Position numbers and translations under genes: made by a program. Below the pieces are notes generated by a model, which was not told where the DNA came from, searched no databases, and was given only the letters and a program-made list of their open reading frames with translations. From CAXXOZ01 sp963676435 (lineage in GTDB: Bacteria > Bacillota > Clostridia > Lachnospirales > Lachnospiraceae), in NCBI GenBank assembly GCA_963676435.2, contig CAXXOZ010000018.1, positions 62,001 to 126,000 on the forward strand: a stretch of 64,000 bases of DNA, written 5' to 3'. Positions 26,896 to 34,868 of this stretch are shown piece after piece. Positions within the stretch are counted from its first letter, which is position 1; each line of letters begins with the position of its first letter.

Positions 26896-28617
26896 ATGAA
26901 AATTGATTTAAGTAAAAAACCATTTTATCTTAATGAAGAAGGTATAAAATGGGTAGAAGAAACTATTAGTTCAATGTCTATAGAAGAAAAAATTGGACAG
27001 CTTTTTATTCATATGAGCAAAAGCCGAGATGATGAGTATATAAAGAAAATTGCACAAAAATATAAATTTGGTGGTATCAGATTTTTTGGAGCTCCAGCAA
27101 AAGAAATTGAAAAACAAAATAAACTTTATCAAAAATACTCAAAAATCCCAATGTTTGTAGCCTGTAATCTCGAAAATGGAGCTGATTCAACCTGTATTGA
27201 AGGTACATTTGTTGCAACACATGCACAATGTGGAGCTTGTGATACCGATGAGGCTGCATACCAGATGGGAAAGATTGGTGCAAAGGAAGCAAAAGCACTA
27301 GGATGCAATTGGGATTTTGCTCCTATTACTGACATTGTATACAATTGGAGAAATACAATTGTTAACCCAAGATCATTTGGTAGAGATCCCCAAAAAGTAC
27401 TAGAAAGAAGCAGGGCATACATAAAAGGAGTACATGAAAGTGATATACTTGCATGTGCAAAACATTTCCCAGGCGATGGAGTTGAAGAACGAGACCAGCA
27501 TCTTGTAATGGCCGTAAATGATATGTCTTTTGAAGAGTGGGAAAAAACATTTGGGAAGGTTTATTCTGAGCTAATATATGAAGGCCTTGAGACTATAATG
27601 ATTGGTCATATAGCATTGCCAGAATATATTAAAAAAATCAATCCTAAGGTAAAATATGAAGATATTTTACCAGCAACCCTTTCACCTGAAATAGTTAATG
27701 GTTTGCTTAGAAAAAATCTGGGATTTAATGGTTTAGTTGTTACAGATGCATCACATATGGCAGGTCTCTTAGGTGCAATGCCAAGAAGAGAAATTCTTCC
27801 GAGATCTATTGCAGCAGGATGTGATATGTTTTTATTTCTGCATAACCTTGATGAAGATTTTGAGTACATGATGGATGGCTATAAAACAGGTATTATTTCG
27901 GATGAAAGATTAAAAGAAGCTCTTTATAGAATTTTAGGTATGAAAGCAAAACTTGGTTTATATAAAAGTGACTTTCATACAAACATAGATATAGTAGGAT
28001 GTAAAAAGCACCATGAACTTGCAAAAAGCATTGCTGATAAAACAATTACACTGGTTAAAGATACACAAAAGATTTTACCGTTGAAAGTAAAAGAAAAGAA
28101 AAGAGCTCGCCTATACTTCATTGAATCGGCACCTATTTCATATTCAAAAGGAACAGACCCAGTAAAATATATTGTTAAGGAAGAACTTGAAAAAGCTGGA
28201 TTTTTAGTGGATTTAAATGAATCTTTATATGACATGGAAGTAAAAGAAAGCACACCAAGAAATATTGGTGCAGCTATGGAATGTATGACTTTTTCTGAGT
28301 TTAAAGATTCATATGATGTAGTTTTTGTATTTGTACACATGAAGGGTTATGCCCAGGAAAACAATGTAAGAGTTAAATTTTCATCAGGTCATTCAAATGA
28401 AATACCATGGTGGATTAAAGAGGTACCAACGGTTTGTGTTTCTTTAAACTTTACAAATCACCTTTATGATTTACCAATGATGAAGACTTTTATAAATGCA
28501 TACTCACCAACAAGAGAATGTATTTCTTCAACAATAGAAAAGATTTTAGGAAAGTCAGAATTTGTAGGTACTTCTAACGAAAATGTTTGGTGTGACCGTT
28601 GGGATACAAGACTTTAA
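26896..28617 (+). CDS. Glycoside hydrolase family 3, predicted cytoplasmic beta-glucuronidase-like (module 1)
   Basis: The 573-residue GH3 enzyme has a TIM barrel with KHFPGDG (189-195), a D200-Q-H202 dyad that matches the NagZ-type Asp-His acid/base loop, and probable nucleophile D284 in VVTDASHM, then an alpha/beta C-terminal domain (about 360-570). There is no signal peptide. It is the last gene of the module 1 operon, behind uxaC and the HAD gene. Context with complete glucuronate catabolism suggests it releases glucuronate from imported glucuronides. I recall a report of a GH3 beta-glucuronidase from metagenomic DNA but cannot compare it here. N-acetylglucosaminidase or glucosidase activity is the alternative. 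Paralogue at 54793-56541. Confidence 0.75.
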   Translation: MKIDLSKKPFYLNEEGIKWVEETISSMSIEEKIGQLFIHMSKSRDDEYIKKIAQKYKFGGIRFFGAPAKEIEKQNKLYQKYSKIPMFVACNLENGADSTCIEGTFVATHAQCGACDTDEAAYQMGKIGAKEAKALGCNWDFAPITDIVYNWRNTIVNPRSFGRDPQKVLERSRAYIKGVHESDILACAKHFPGDGVEERDQHLVMAVNDMSFEEWEKTFGKVYSELIYEGLETIMIGHIALPEYIKKINPKVKYEDILPATLSPEIVNGLLRKNLGFNGLVVTDASHMAGLLGAMPRREILPRSIAAGCDMFLFLHNLDEDFEYMMDGYKTGIISDERLKEALYRILGMKAKLGLYKSDFHTNIDIVGCKKHHELAKSIADKTITLVKDTQKILPLKVKEKKRARLYFIESAPISYSKGTDPVKYIVKEELEKAGFLVDLNESLYDMEVKESTPRNIGAAMECMTFSEFKDSYDVVFVFVHMKGYAQENNVRVKFSSGHSNEIPWWIKEVPTVCVSLNFTNHLYDLPMMKTFINAYSPTRECISSTIEKILGKSEFVGTSNENVWCDRWDTRL

Positions 28618-28674
28618 TATAAAATTCACCATATTTTTTCCTTTTGATTTTTCTTTATATTATGAAACAAATGT

Positions 28675-28722
28675 ATAAACCTACAGATAGATTCTGTCGG
28701 TTTATAACGTATATACATTTTT
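28675..28722 (+). terminator. Likely terminator of the module 1 operon
   Basis: ATAAACCTACAGA (28675-28687) pairs with TCTGTCGGTTTAT (28693-28705) with one mismatch. Flanking ATGTAT and ATACAT can extend the stem, and a T-run follows at 28718-28723. The stem is good; the gap before the T-run lowers confidence. Confidence 0.55.
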
Positions 28723-28774
28723 TAGTTAGTAAGTTATAATTAAATATACAAAAAAATTAAAGAGAGAGAAAGTT

Positions 28775-29248
28775 ATGAGAAGAAAAGACAGGGAAATAAC
28801 AGATATAACAGAAATTTTAAAAATAATGAAAAGCTGTGACTCAGTAAACATTGCACTTATGGATGGGGACTATCCCTATATAGTTCCTGTGAATTTCGGA
28901 ATTGCCTATATAGACGGAAAAGTAAAGATTTATTTTCATGGAGCAAAAAAAGGCAAAAAAATCGATTTGATTAGTGAAAATTCAAATGCAGCCTTTAGTA
29001 TGAGTTCAGCCCATAGATTGATAGAGGGTGAAAATTCCTGTGAGTATACTATGGAGTTTCAAAGTGTTTGTGGCAAAGGTAATATTAGATTTATTGAAGG
29101 TGATGAGAAAATGATGGGACTTAAGTTTTTGATGAGTCAGTATGGAGGCACAGGAAAAGAGTTTGATGAAAAGGTTATTGAAGCAGTAACAGTTATGGAA
29201 CTTACTGTAGATGAAATAAGTGGGAAGAGGTTACGCAGGGAGAAATAA
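28775..29248 (+). CDS. Pyridoxamine 5'-phosphate oxidase-family FMN-binding protein (NimA-like)
   Basis: The 157-residue split-barrel protein has the family opening (MRRKDREITDITEIL, then VNIALMDGDYPYIVPVNFG) and FHGAKKGKKIDLI, as in NimA-like and YfbM/YhbP-like flavin-binding proteins. It probably binds FMN and acts on a small redox substrate; a nitroreductase-like detoxification role is possible but not shown. It is a single-gene unit with its own terminator overlapping its stop codon. Confidence 0.82.
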   Translation: MRRKDREITDITEILKIMKSCDSVNIALMDGDYPYIVPVNFGIAYIDGKVKIYFHGAKKGKKIDLISENSNAAFSMSSAHRLIEGENSCEYTMEFQSVCGKGNIRFIEGDEKMMGLKFLMSQYGGTGKEFDEKVIEAVTVMELTVDEISGKRLRREK

Positions 29249-29267
29249 TCCTTGCGTTTTTATTTTT
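29233..29267 (+). terminator. Terminator overlapping the end of the NimA-like gene
   Basis: ACGCAGGG (29233-29240) pairs with CCTTGCGT (29250-29257) with one G-T pair, followed by TTTTATTTTT. The stop codon TAA (29246-29248) lies in the loop. Confidence 0.75.
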
Positions 29268-29275
29268 AACATGCT

Positions 29276-29313
29276 ACTATTATGCCATGCGATATATCGC
29301 GAAACATAATAGT
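29276..29313. promoter_or_regulatory. Nested palindromes upstream of padR, candidate PadR operator
   Basis: ACTATTATG (29276-29284) and CATAATAGT (29305-29313) form a 9-bp inverted repeat. Between them lies the perfect 12-bp palindrome GCGATATATCGC (29289-29300). The position just before padR suggests autorepression. Confidence 0.55.
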
Positions 29314-29327
29314 TAAGAGGTGGTAAA

Positions 29328-29639
29328 ATGTCATATGATTCAGGGCCGATGACGGAAGCAATGTATTATGTATTATTAACACTTATGAATCCGAACCATG
29401 GATACAAGTTAATGAATTCAATACAGGAGGTTTCAAAAGGACGTGTAGTGATGGGACCGGGAACTCTGTATGGAATACTTTCAAGACTTCTAAAAGATGG
29501 TTTTATTAGAGTGCTTGAAGATGATGGCAGAAAGAAAATTTATGGAATCACTGAAAAAGGAAAAGAAATTCTGATTGAAGAATATAAAAGGATACAAAGC
29601 CTTATTGAAGATGGAGATATATTAAAAAGGGAGATTTAA
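29328..29639 (+). CDS. PadR-family transcriptional regulator
   Basis: The 103-residue protein is a minimal PadR: a winged helix (MTEAMYYVLLTLMNPNHGYKL, then MGPGTLYGILSRLLKDGFI, and the wing DGRKKIYGITEKGKEIL) and a single C-terminal helix for dimerisation. It lies 3 bases before a DUF2812 membrane protein gene, a pairing common in Clostridia where PadR represses its own operon. The ligand is unknown; AAGAGGTGG precedes the ATG. Confidence 0.92.
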   Translation: MSYDSGPMTEAMYYVLLTLMNPNHGYKLMNSIQEVSKGRVVMGPGTLYGILSRLLKDGFIRVLEDDGRKKIYGITEKGKEILIEEYKRIQSLIEDGDILKREI

Positions 29640-29642
29640 TAT

Positions 29643-30845
29643 ATGAAAAAAACAAAGAAAAAATTAAACTGGGTATCACCCTATAGAATAAACGAATTTG
29701 AAAGTTGGTTGTCATATAATGCTTCAAAAGGACTTTTCGTTAAGAAAATAGGGAAGCTTTTTACTGAATATGAAAAAGCGGATAAAGAAGAAATGGAATA
29801 CAGAGTCGAAATAACTGATGTAGATTTTACTTTCGAAAGAATGCAGATGTATTATGAGGCAGGATGGGAATGTGTCAGTAGATTTAATATGGGGTATATT
29901 TTTGCATCACCAAAAGAAAATAAACCTATTGAAATTTATACAGACTCTGAAAGTTATCTGCCAGTTGTTGATACATTAAGAGCTAATACGAAGGGGTTAT
30001 CTATAGCATTAATAGTAATAGCTGTTATATGTATTATTCCAATGATATATATAATTTTAATGGGTGGTACACCATATAAAAACATTGTTGAAAATTCTAG
30101 CCCTTTTTATACAATATTCATAAATATTCTCCTAGTTACAGTTGGATTGCGCTCATTTAATCATTCATACAAATTAAAAAAATCAATTTTAAAAAATAAA
30201 GTTATAAATCATAAGCCTAATTGGAAAAAAGCTTACGTAGCAGAAGTTGTAAATACTGGCATAAGCATTATTATATTAATTCTTATATCAATTAATTTTA
30301 TATATTCGATATCAGGAGGTATAGGTTTTAAAATAGTTAACTCTCCCGACGAATTTCCGGAAAACATTACTACAGTAAATCTGACAGAAGTTGAAGAATT
30401 GAATTATTTATATTTCAGCAGTGTTTTTTACGAATACGAATTAGCAGAAGCAGAAAAAAGAAATATAATGGCAACAGAAAAAATACTAGATGAAAGTTAT
30501 TCTTCAGAAACCCCAGAAAACATGTTTACTCTATTTCAGAATTATTATGAAGTAAGATTTGAATTTGTTGCTAAGGGGCTAATAAAAGATCTTATGAAAT
30601 ATGAAGAGTCATTTGATCAGAATATACCAGGAAGAGAATTTACTACCGAACAGATTGAAAATGAATTTTTTGATGAAGTATATTTGACGAAAAATACACT
30701 AGAAGATGAAATTTTGTTTGTTAGAAAAAATAAGATAGTAATAAAGCTTGATTATATGGGTTATAGAGATTATAATCACCTATTATATAATTTAGAGAAA
30801 AAATTTAAAGATGAAGAAATTGATATACTAAATACAATTGACTGA
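29643..30845 (+). CDS. DUF2812 membrane protein
   Basis: The 400-residue protein begins with a DUF2812 domain (RINEFESWLSYNASKGLFVKK, then YEAGWECVSRFNMGYIFASP; about 12-105). Two pairs of hydrophobic segments follow (about 118-175 and 195-225), then a soluble acidic C-terminal region of 170 residues with no motif I recognise. It follows padR by 3 bases and is therefore presumably repressed by it. Such PadR/DUF2812 pairs are widespread but uncharacterised; membrane-stress response is one idea. The -35 box of the downstream riboswitch promoter lies in its last codons. Confidence 0.8.
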   Translation: MKKTKKKLNWVSPYRINEFESWLSYNASKGLFVKKIGKLFTEYEKADKEEMEYRVEITDVDFTFERMQMYYEAGWECVSRFNMGYIFASPKENKPIEIYTDSESYLPVVDTLRANTKGLSIALIVIAVICIIPMIYIILMGGTPYKNIVENSSPFYTIFINILLVTVGLRSFNHSYKLKKSILKNKVINHKPNWKKAYVAEVVNTGISIIILILISINFIYSISGGIGFKIVNSPDEFPENITTVNLTEVEELNYLYFSSVFYEYELAEAEKRNIMATEKILDESYSSETPENMFTLFQNYYEVRFEFVAKGLIKDLMKYEESFDQNIPGREFTTEQIENEFFDEVYLTKNTLEDEILFVRKNKIVIKLDYMGYRDYNHLLYNLEKKFKDEEIDILNTID

Positions 30846-30866
30846 ATTAGCAAAATATTTTATTAT
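30838..30866 (+). promoter_or_regulatory. Promoter of the metal riboswitch-exporter unit
   Basis: TTGACT (30838-30843), a 17-base spacer and TATTAT (30861-30866) place the start near 30873, just before the riboswitch aptamer. The -35 box overlaps the end of the DUF2812 gene. Confidence 0.6.
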
Positions 30867-30875
30867 AATATATAT

Positions 30876-30966
30876 AAACTGAGCAGGCGATAAACCAATA
30901 GTGGTTTGTGGGGCTGGGTCACTTTAGTGGCAGCAGGTGAGAAATCAAGGACATCTGTGGGACAGA
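30876..30966 (+). ncRNA. NiCo (czcD) riboswitch aptamer
   Basis: The leader has the four-helix-junction consensus of the czcD/NiCo motif: CTGAGCAGGCGA near the 5' end (30879-30890), GGGGCTGGGTCAC (30910-30922), GTGGCAGCAGGTGA (30927-30940) and the 3' ACATCTGTGGGACAG (30951-30965). These match the conserved purine-rich core of the solved NiCo riboswitch as I recall it. A metal exporter gene follows. Metal binding is expected to hold the 3' strand (30954-30963) in the aptamer and block the overlapping terminator. The class was described for Co2+/Ni2+; later work also proposed Fe2+. Confidence 0.9.
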
Positions 30967-30990
30967 AATAGTTCCACAGATTTATTTATA
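30954..30990 (+). terminator. Riboswitch-controlled terminator
   Basis: TCTGTGGGAC (30954-30963) pairs with GTTCCACAGA (30971-30980) over 10 bp with one wobble pair, followed by a T-rich run. The left arm is part of the aptamer, giving mutually exclusive structures. Confidence 0.8.
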
Positions 30991-31013
30991 TTATATTATT
31001 TTGGAGGAAAAAT

Positions 31014-32189
31014 TTGACAACACTATTACTAAAACTATTCGTAAAAAATTATAAAAATACAAAGGAGCAGCAGGTCAGAACTTCATATGGAGTTCTTGCA
31101 AGTATTGTGGGTATAATTTTAAATATCATTCTTGCTCTTACTAAGTTTATTATATCCTTATTAATAAGCAGTATTTCAATAATGGCAGATTCTTTTAATA
31201 ATTTGTCTGATGCTGTATCATCGATAGTAAGTCTTATAGGAGTGAAACTTGCAGGAAGGCCAGCTGATAAAGAGCATCCTTTTGGGCATGGTAGGTTTGA
31301 ATATGTTGCTGCATTAATAGTATCATTTTTGATTTTCCTTGTTGGTGTAACTCTATTTAAGGATTCTATTAAAAAGATTTTCAAGCCAGAGGATTTGGGT
31401 TTTAGTTGGATAATTATAACTATCCTTATTTTATCTGTTTTAACAAAAATATGGCTTTCTTATTTTAATCATAAGCTTGGGAAAAAAATAAATTCAGGAT
31501 TATTAAAAGCAACATCAGTTGATGCTAGAAATGATGTTATAGTGACGATTGTAACTATTATTTCAGTATTTTTGTGTCATTTTACAGGGCTTAAAATAGA
31601 TGGATATATGGGAGTTTTGGTTTCTCTATTTGTATTATATTCAGGTTTTAATATTGCAAAAGAAACACTGTTACCATTAATTGGGCAAGGAGTCGAGCGT
31701 GATTTGTATGAAAAAATTACTAAAAAAGTTGAAAGCTATGATGGTATTATTGGTAGCCACGATTTAATAATGCATAATTATGGTCCGTCTCATATTATGG
31801 GAACGATTCATGTGGAAGTTTCTAATGAAGAGACTCTTGAAGATGTACATCATATAATTGACAGGATTGAGAGAGACATATTAAGGGATATGGGGATATT
31901 TATTGTTATTCATGTCGACCCTACAGATACTTCGGATACAGAAACTGTTAATGGAAAAAAAGTAATTGAAAATGTGGTTAAGGAATTGGAACCGGAAGCT
32001 CATATTCATGATTTTAGAATTTTAAAAGATAAAAAGCATCTGATTTTAATATTCGACCTTGTAGTTCCTCATGAATACAATGATGAAAACAAAAACGAAC
32101 TTTTAATCGAAATAGAAAGTAAAGTATGCAAAATAGATGAGAGATATAAATGTAATGTAACGATAGAAAAAAGTTATATTTCATATTAA
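31014..32189 (+). CDS. Cation diffusion facilitator metal exporter under NiCo riboswitch control
   Basis: The 391-residue CDF protein has six membrane segments and a C-terminal cytoplasmic domain (about 235-330), plus an unusual extra C-terminal stretch of about 60 residues. The predicted transport site is D59 and N63 in TM2 (ADSFNNLSD) with D170 and D174 in TM5 (VDARND). Zn-type relatives such as YiiP have His at the third position; a site with one Asn and three Asp resembles Mn2+ transporters. Co2+/Ni2+ or Fe2+ export is suggested by the riboswitch. The TTG start has GGAGG at 31003-31007. It removes excess divalent metal using the proton gradient. Confidence 0.9.
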   Translation: MTTLLLKLFVKNYKNTKEQQVRTSYGVLASIVGIILNIILALTKFIISLLISSISIMADSFNNLSDAVSSIVSLIGVKLAGRPADKEHPFGHGRFEYVAALIVSFLIFLVGVTLFKDSIKKIFKPEDLGFSWIIITILILSVLTKIWLSYFNHKLGKKINSGLLKATSVDARNDVIVTIVTIISVFLCHFTGLKIDGYMGVLVSLFVLYSGFNIAKETLLPLIGQGVERDLYEKITKKVESYDGIIGSHDLIMHNYGPSHIMGTIHVEVSNEETLEDVHHIIDRIERDILRDMGIFIVIHVDPTDTSDTETVNGKKVIENVVKELEPEAHIHDFRILKDKKHLILIFDLVVPHEYNDENKNELLIEIESKVCKIDERYKCNVTIEKSYISY

Positions 32190-32238
32190 GTGTAAATGGG
32201 TTATAATTAAGTTAATTAAATAAACGGAGGGAAAATGT

Positions 32239-33117
32239 ATGAACGCAATTGAAACAAGTAATCTGACTAAGTACTATGGAAAATCCAGGGGAATTATCGA
32301 TGTTAATCTTGAGGTGAAAGAAGGCGAGATATTTGGTTTTATAGGACCTAACGGTGCAGGAAAATCTACTACCATCAGAATTTTGTTATCATTGATACAT
32401 CCTACTTCCGGAGAAGCAAAAATTTTTGGTCTTGATCATAATAAGAGTAAAACAGACATTCTTCAAGATGTTGGCTATCTTCCAAGTGAGGTTTTTTATT
32501 ATGATAATATGAAAGCAAGCGATCTTTTTAAATATTCAGCGAGCTTTTATAAAAAAGACTGCTCTGAAAAAATAGAATATCTTGTAAAAGAGTTGGAATT
32601 AGATGTTAATAGAAAAATCGAAGATATGAGTCTAGGTAACAAAAAGAAAGTTGGCATTATCCAAGGACTTTTACACAGCCCTAAGCTTATAATTTTGGAC
32701 GAACCTACAAGTGGTCTTGATCCGCTGATGCAAAAAAAGTTTTTTGACATTATAAAAAAAGAAAATGAAATGGGAGCAACAGTTTTATTTTCATCACATA
32801 TCCTTAGTGAAGTACAGCATTTATGTGATAGAGTAGCGATTATTAAAGAAGGAAAAATTCTTAAAACAGAAAAGATAAGTGATTTAAAAACAAACTCATA
32901 TAAAAAAGTTTCATTTATCTTAAATGGAGAAAACGAACTTAACGAATTTGCGTTAGAAGGAGCAACAAACATTTCTATAAATGAAAAAGAAGTTGATTTC
33001 ATTTATAAAGGAGACTGTAACAAATTAATTGCCACCATAAATAAACTGGATATAATTGATGTGGACATTTCTGAACCTGATTTAGAAGAAATCTTCATGC
33101 ATTATTATTCAGAATAA
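32239..33117 (+). CDS. ABC-2 type exporter ATPase
   Basis: The 292-residue ATPase has Walker A GPNGAGKST (about 37-45), a signature MSLGNKKKVG, Walker B LIILDEPTSGLDP and H-loop SSHILSEVQHLCD, then a C-terminal ABC-2-associated domain. It drives export of an unknown substrate together with the two following membrane proteins. A TATAAT at 32202-32207 may be its -10 box. CGGAGGG precedes the ATG. The first partner permease is frameshifted, so the transporter may not be functional. Confidence 0.9.
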   Translation: MNAIETSNLTKYYGKSRGIIDVNLEVKEGEIFGFIGPNGAGKSTTIRILLSLIHPTSGEAKIFGLDHNKSKTDILQDVGYLPSEVFYYDNMKASDLFKYSASFYKKDCSEKIEYLVKELELDVNRKIEDMSLGNKKKVGIIQGLLHSPKLIILDEPTSGLDPLMQKKFFDIIKKENEMGATVLFSSHILSEVQHLCDRVAIIKEGKILKTEKISDLKTNSYKKVSFILNGENELNEFALEGATNISINEKEVDFIYKGDCNKLIATINKLDIIDVDISEPDLEEIFMHYYSE

Positions 33118-33137
33118 ATTAGATGGAGGTAAAAATT

Positions 33138-33921
33138 TTGAATATATATTTATTTGAACTTAAAACTCAGTTAAGATCAATAATATCCTGGGGCATTGCA
33201 TTTATACTTCTAGCCTATGCATTCTTAAAGGGACTATACCCAATGTTTGCAGATGCTGCAACTCAGATTATGGAAATGTTAAAAGGTATGCCAGAGGCTT
33301 TTGTAAAAGCCTTTGGATTTGATATTGACAGTATGTTTGAATTTGGAGGATTTTATGGATTTATATTTGGTTACCTGTCAGTTGCGGGAGCAATAATGGC
33401 AAGTTATAGTTGCAGTTGCTATTTTCTCCAGAGAAAAAAGAGGCAAGTGTATGGATTTTATTATAACAAAACCAATAAGCAGACATAAAATTTTTGTTAG
33501 CAAATTTTTAAGTGGTCTTACTATTTTAACAATAACAAATATTCTTTATATAGGTACACTTATACTTTTTGAGGCTGATACTAAAAAAGAATTTGTATTA
33601 TCGATGTTTTCACTTTATTTTACACAACTTGTTTTTTATGCTATAGGTATATTAATAGCAGTTTTGCTAAAGAGAATAAGATCTGTTTCGGGTGTTGGAA
33701 CAGCAGCAGGAATTATAGGTTTTGCATTAACGGCAATAGTCTCATTGTTAGAAAAAGAAAAACTTTTAATAATCGCACCACTTAAATATTTTGATCCCGC
33801 GAACATATATGCAACTGGTAGCTATACAGCAAAATATGTTATCTGTGCAATTATTATTTTTGTTGTATGCATGGCAGTTTCTTTTACAAAGTATTGTAAA
33901 AGTGATATTGATGCAATATAA
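33138..33921 (+). pseudogene. ABC-2 exporter permease 1, frameshifted
   Basis: Two overlapping frames make one permease of about 260 residues. Frame 1 starts at TTG 33138 (GGAGG at 33125-33129; MNIYLFELKTQ) and ends at 33488 after the nonsense tail KKRQVYGFYYNKTNKQT. The true continuation, ending DFIITKPISRHKIFVSKF, is in another frame from about 33411 (AVAIFSREK) to 33921. One extra base near 33405-33412, in the repeated AGTTGCAGTTGC stretch, explains the shift. It could be a real mutation, a sequencing error or slippage. The neighbouring ATPase and permease 2 are intact. Confidence 0.8.
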
Positions 33922-33935
33922 GGGGAGGAGAAAAA

Positions 33936-34742
33936 ATGAATATATTAAAATTGGAATTAAAATTTGATTTAAAAAGATTTATTTTTTGGTCCGTGGGTCT
34001 TTTTATTCTTATCATTGCAGGTTTGACAAAGTTTATCGGTATTTCATCAGGTGCAGGTGGAGAAGGGGATATAACACAATTATTGGATGAATTCCCTAAA
34101 ATAATATTGGCGATGATGGGAATGGCAAATGTTAATATAGATACTCTAGGAGGATATTATTATATATTACAGTACTATGCCTTAATCTGTGTGATTATTT
34201 ATTCAGTACATCTTGGAACAAGTGCTGTATTGAGAGAAGACTTTGATAAAACATATGAATTCGTTTTTACAAAACCTAGGAAACGTTCATTTATACTTAC
34301 TATGAAACTTTTAGCATCATTTATTTATCTTTTTGTGTTTAGTTTATTCAATGGTCTTTTTTCTTTAATTTCGATAAAAATGCTAAACATTGATGCTGAT
34401 ATTAACAGGATGATTTTCCTTTGCATGATTGTATCATTTCTTGTAGGACTATTGGTTATGTGTCTTTCAGCATGTATAGCAACGCTTGTGAAAAAACCTG
34501 AACAGGGTACAAAGATAAGCTATCTTTGTTTCTTTGCCTTTTTTATTCTTGGAATAATATATGATATAGTCGAAAAAGGAGGATTTATTAAACTTTTTAC
34601 ACCTATAAAATATTTTGAAGGAAATGATCTGTTAAATGGAAAAATAGATATTGTATTTATAATGATTTGTATAGTATGCTCTGCATTGTTATTGTTAGGG
34701 GCCTATAAAGCCTTTAATAAAAAAGATTTAAATGCAACCTAG
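33936..34742 (+). CDS. ABC-2 exporter permease 2
   Basis: The 268-residue membrane protein has six hydrophobic segments and starts MNILKLELKFDLKRFIFW, paralleling permease 1. The conserved loop after the second segment (LREDFDKTYEFVFTKPRKRSFILTMKLL) is the ABC-2 cytoplasmic coupling element. It completes the exporter with the ATPase at 32239 and permease 1. GGGGAGG precedes the ATG and a terminator follows. Substrate unknown; antimicrobial-peptide or antibiotic export is common in this group but not shown here. Confidence 0.88.
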   Translation: MNILKLELKFDLKRFIFWSVGLFILIIAGLTKFIGISSGAGGEGDITQLLDEFPKIILAMMGMANVNIDTLGGYYYILQYYALICVIIYSVHLGTSAVLREDFDKTYEFVFTKPRKRSFILTMKLLASFIYLFVFSLFNGLFSLISIKMLNIDADINRMIFLCMIVSFLVGLLVMCLSACIATLVKKPEQGTKISYLCFFAFFILGIIYDIVEKGGFIKLFTPIKYFEGNDLLNGKIDIVFIMICIVCSALLLLGAYKAFNKKDLNAT

Positions 34743-34749
34743 TCATACT

Positions 34750-34787
34750 AAAAGAGTTAAAGCTTAACCTGCTTTGCTCTTTTTTTT
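34750..34787 (+). terminator. Terminator of the ABC-2 exporter operon
   Basis: AAAAGAG plus AAAGC (34750-34763) pair with GCTTT plus CTCTTTT (34771-34783) around a 7-base loop, leading into an eight-T run. Confidence 0.8.
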
Positions 34788-34819
34788 GTGTAAAAGTTGT
34801 GAAAATTGTATAAAAAAAA

Positions 34820-34848
34820 TTGTCAATAATATAAAAACAAGTTATAAT
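34820..34848 (+). promoter_or_regulatory. Predicted sigma-A promoter of the thioredoxin-reductase operon
   Basis: TTGTCA (34820-34825), 17 bases and TATAAT (34843-34848), 21 bases before the ATG at 34869. Confidence 0.7.
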
Positions 34849-34868
34849 TGATTTGAAAGGAGCATACA

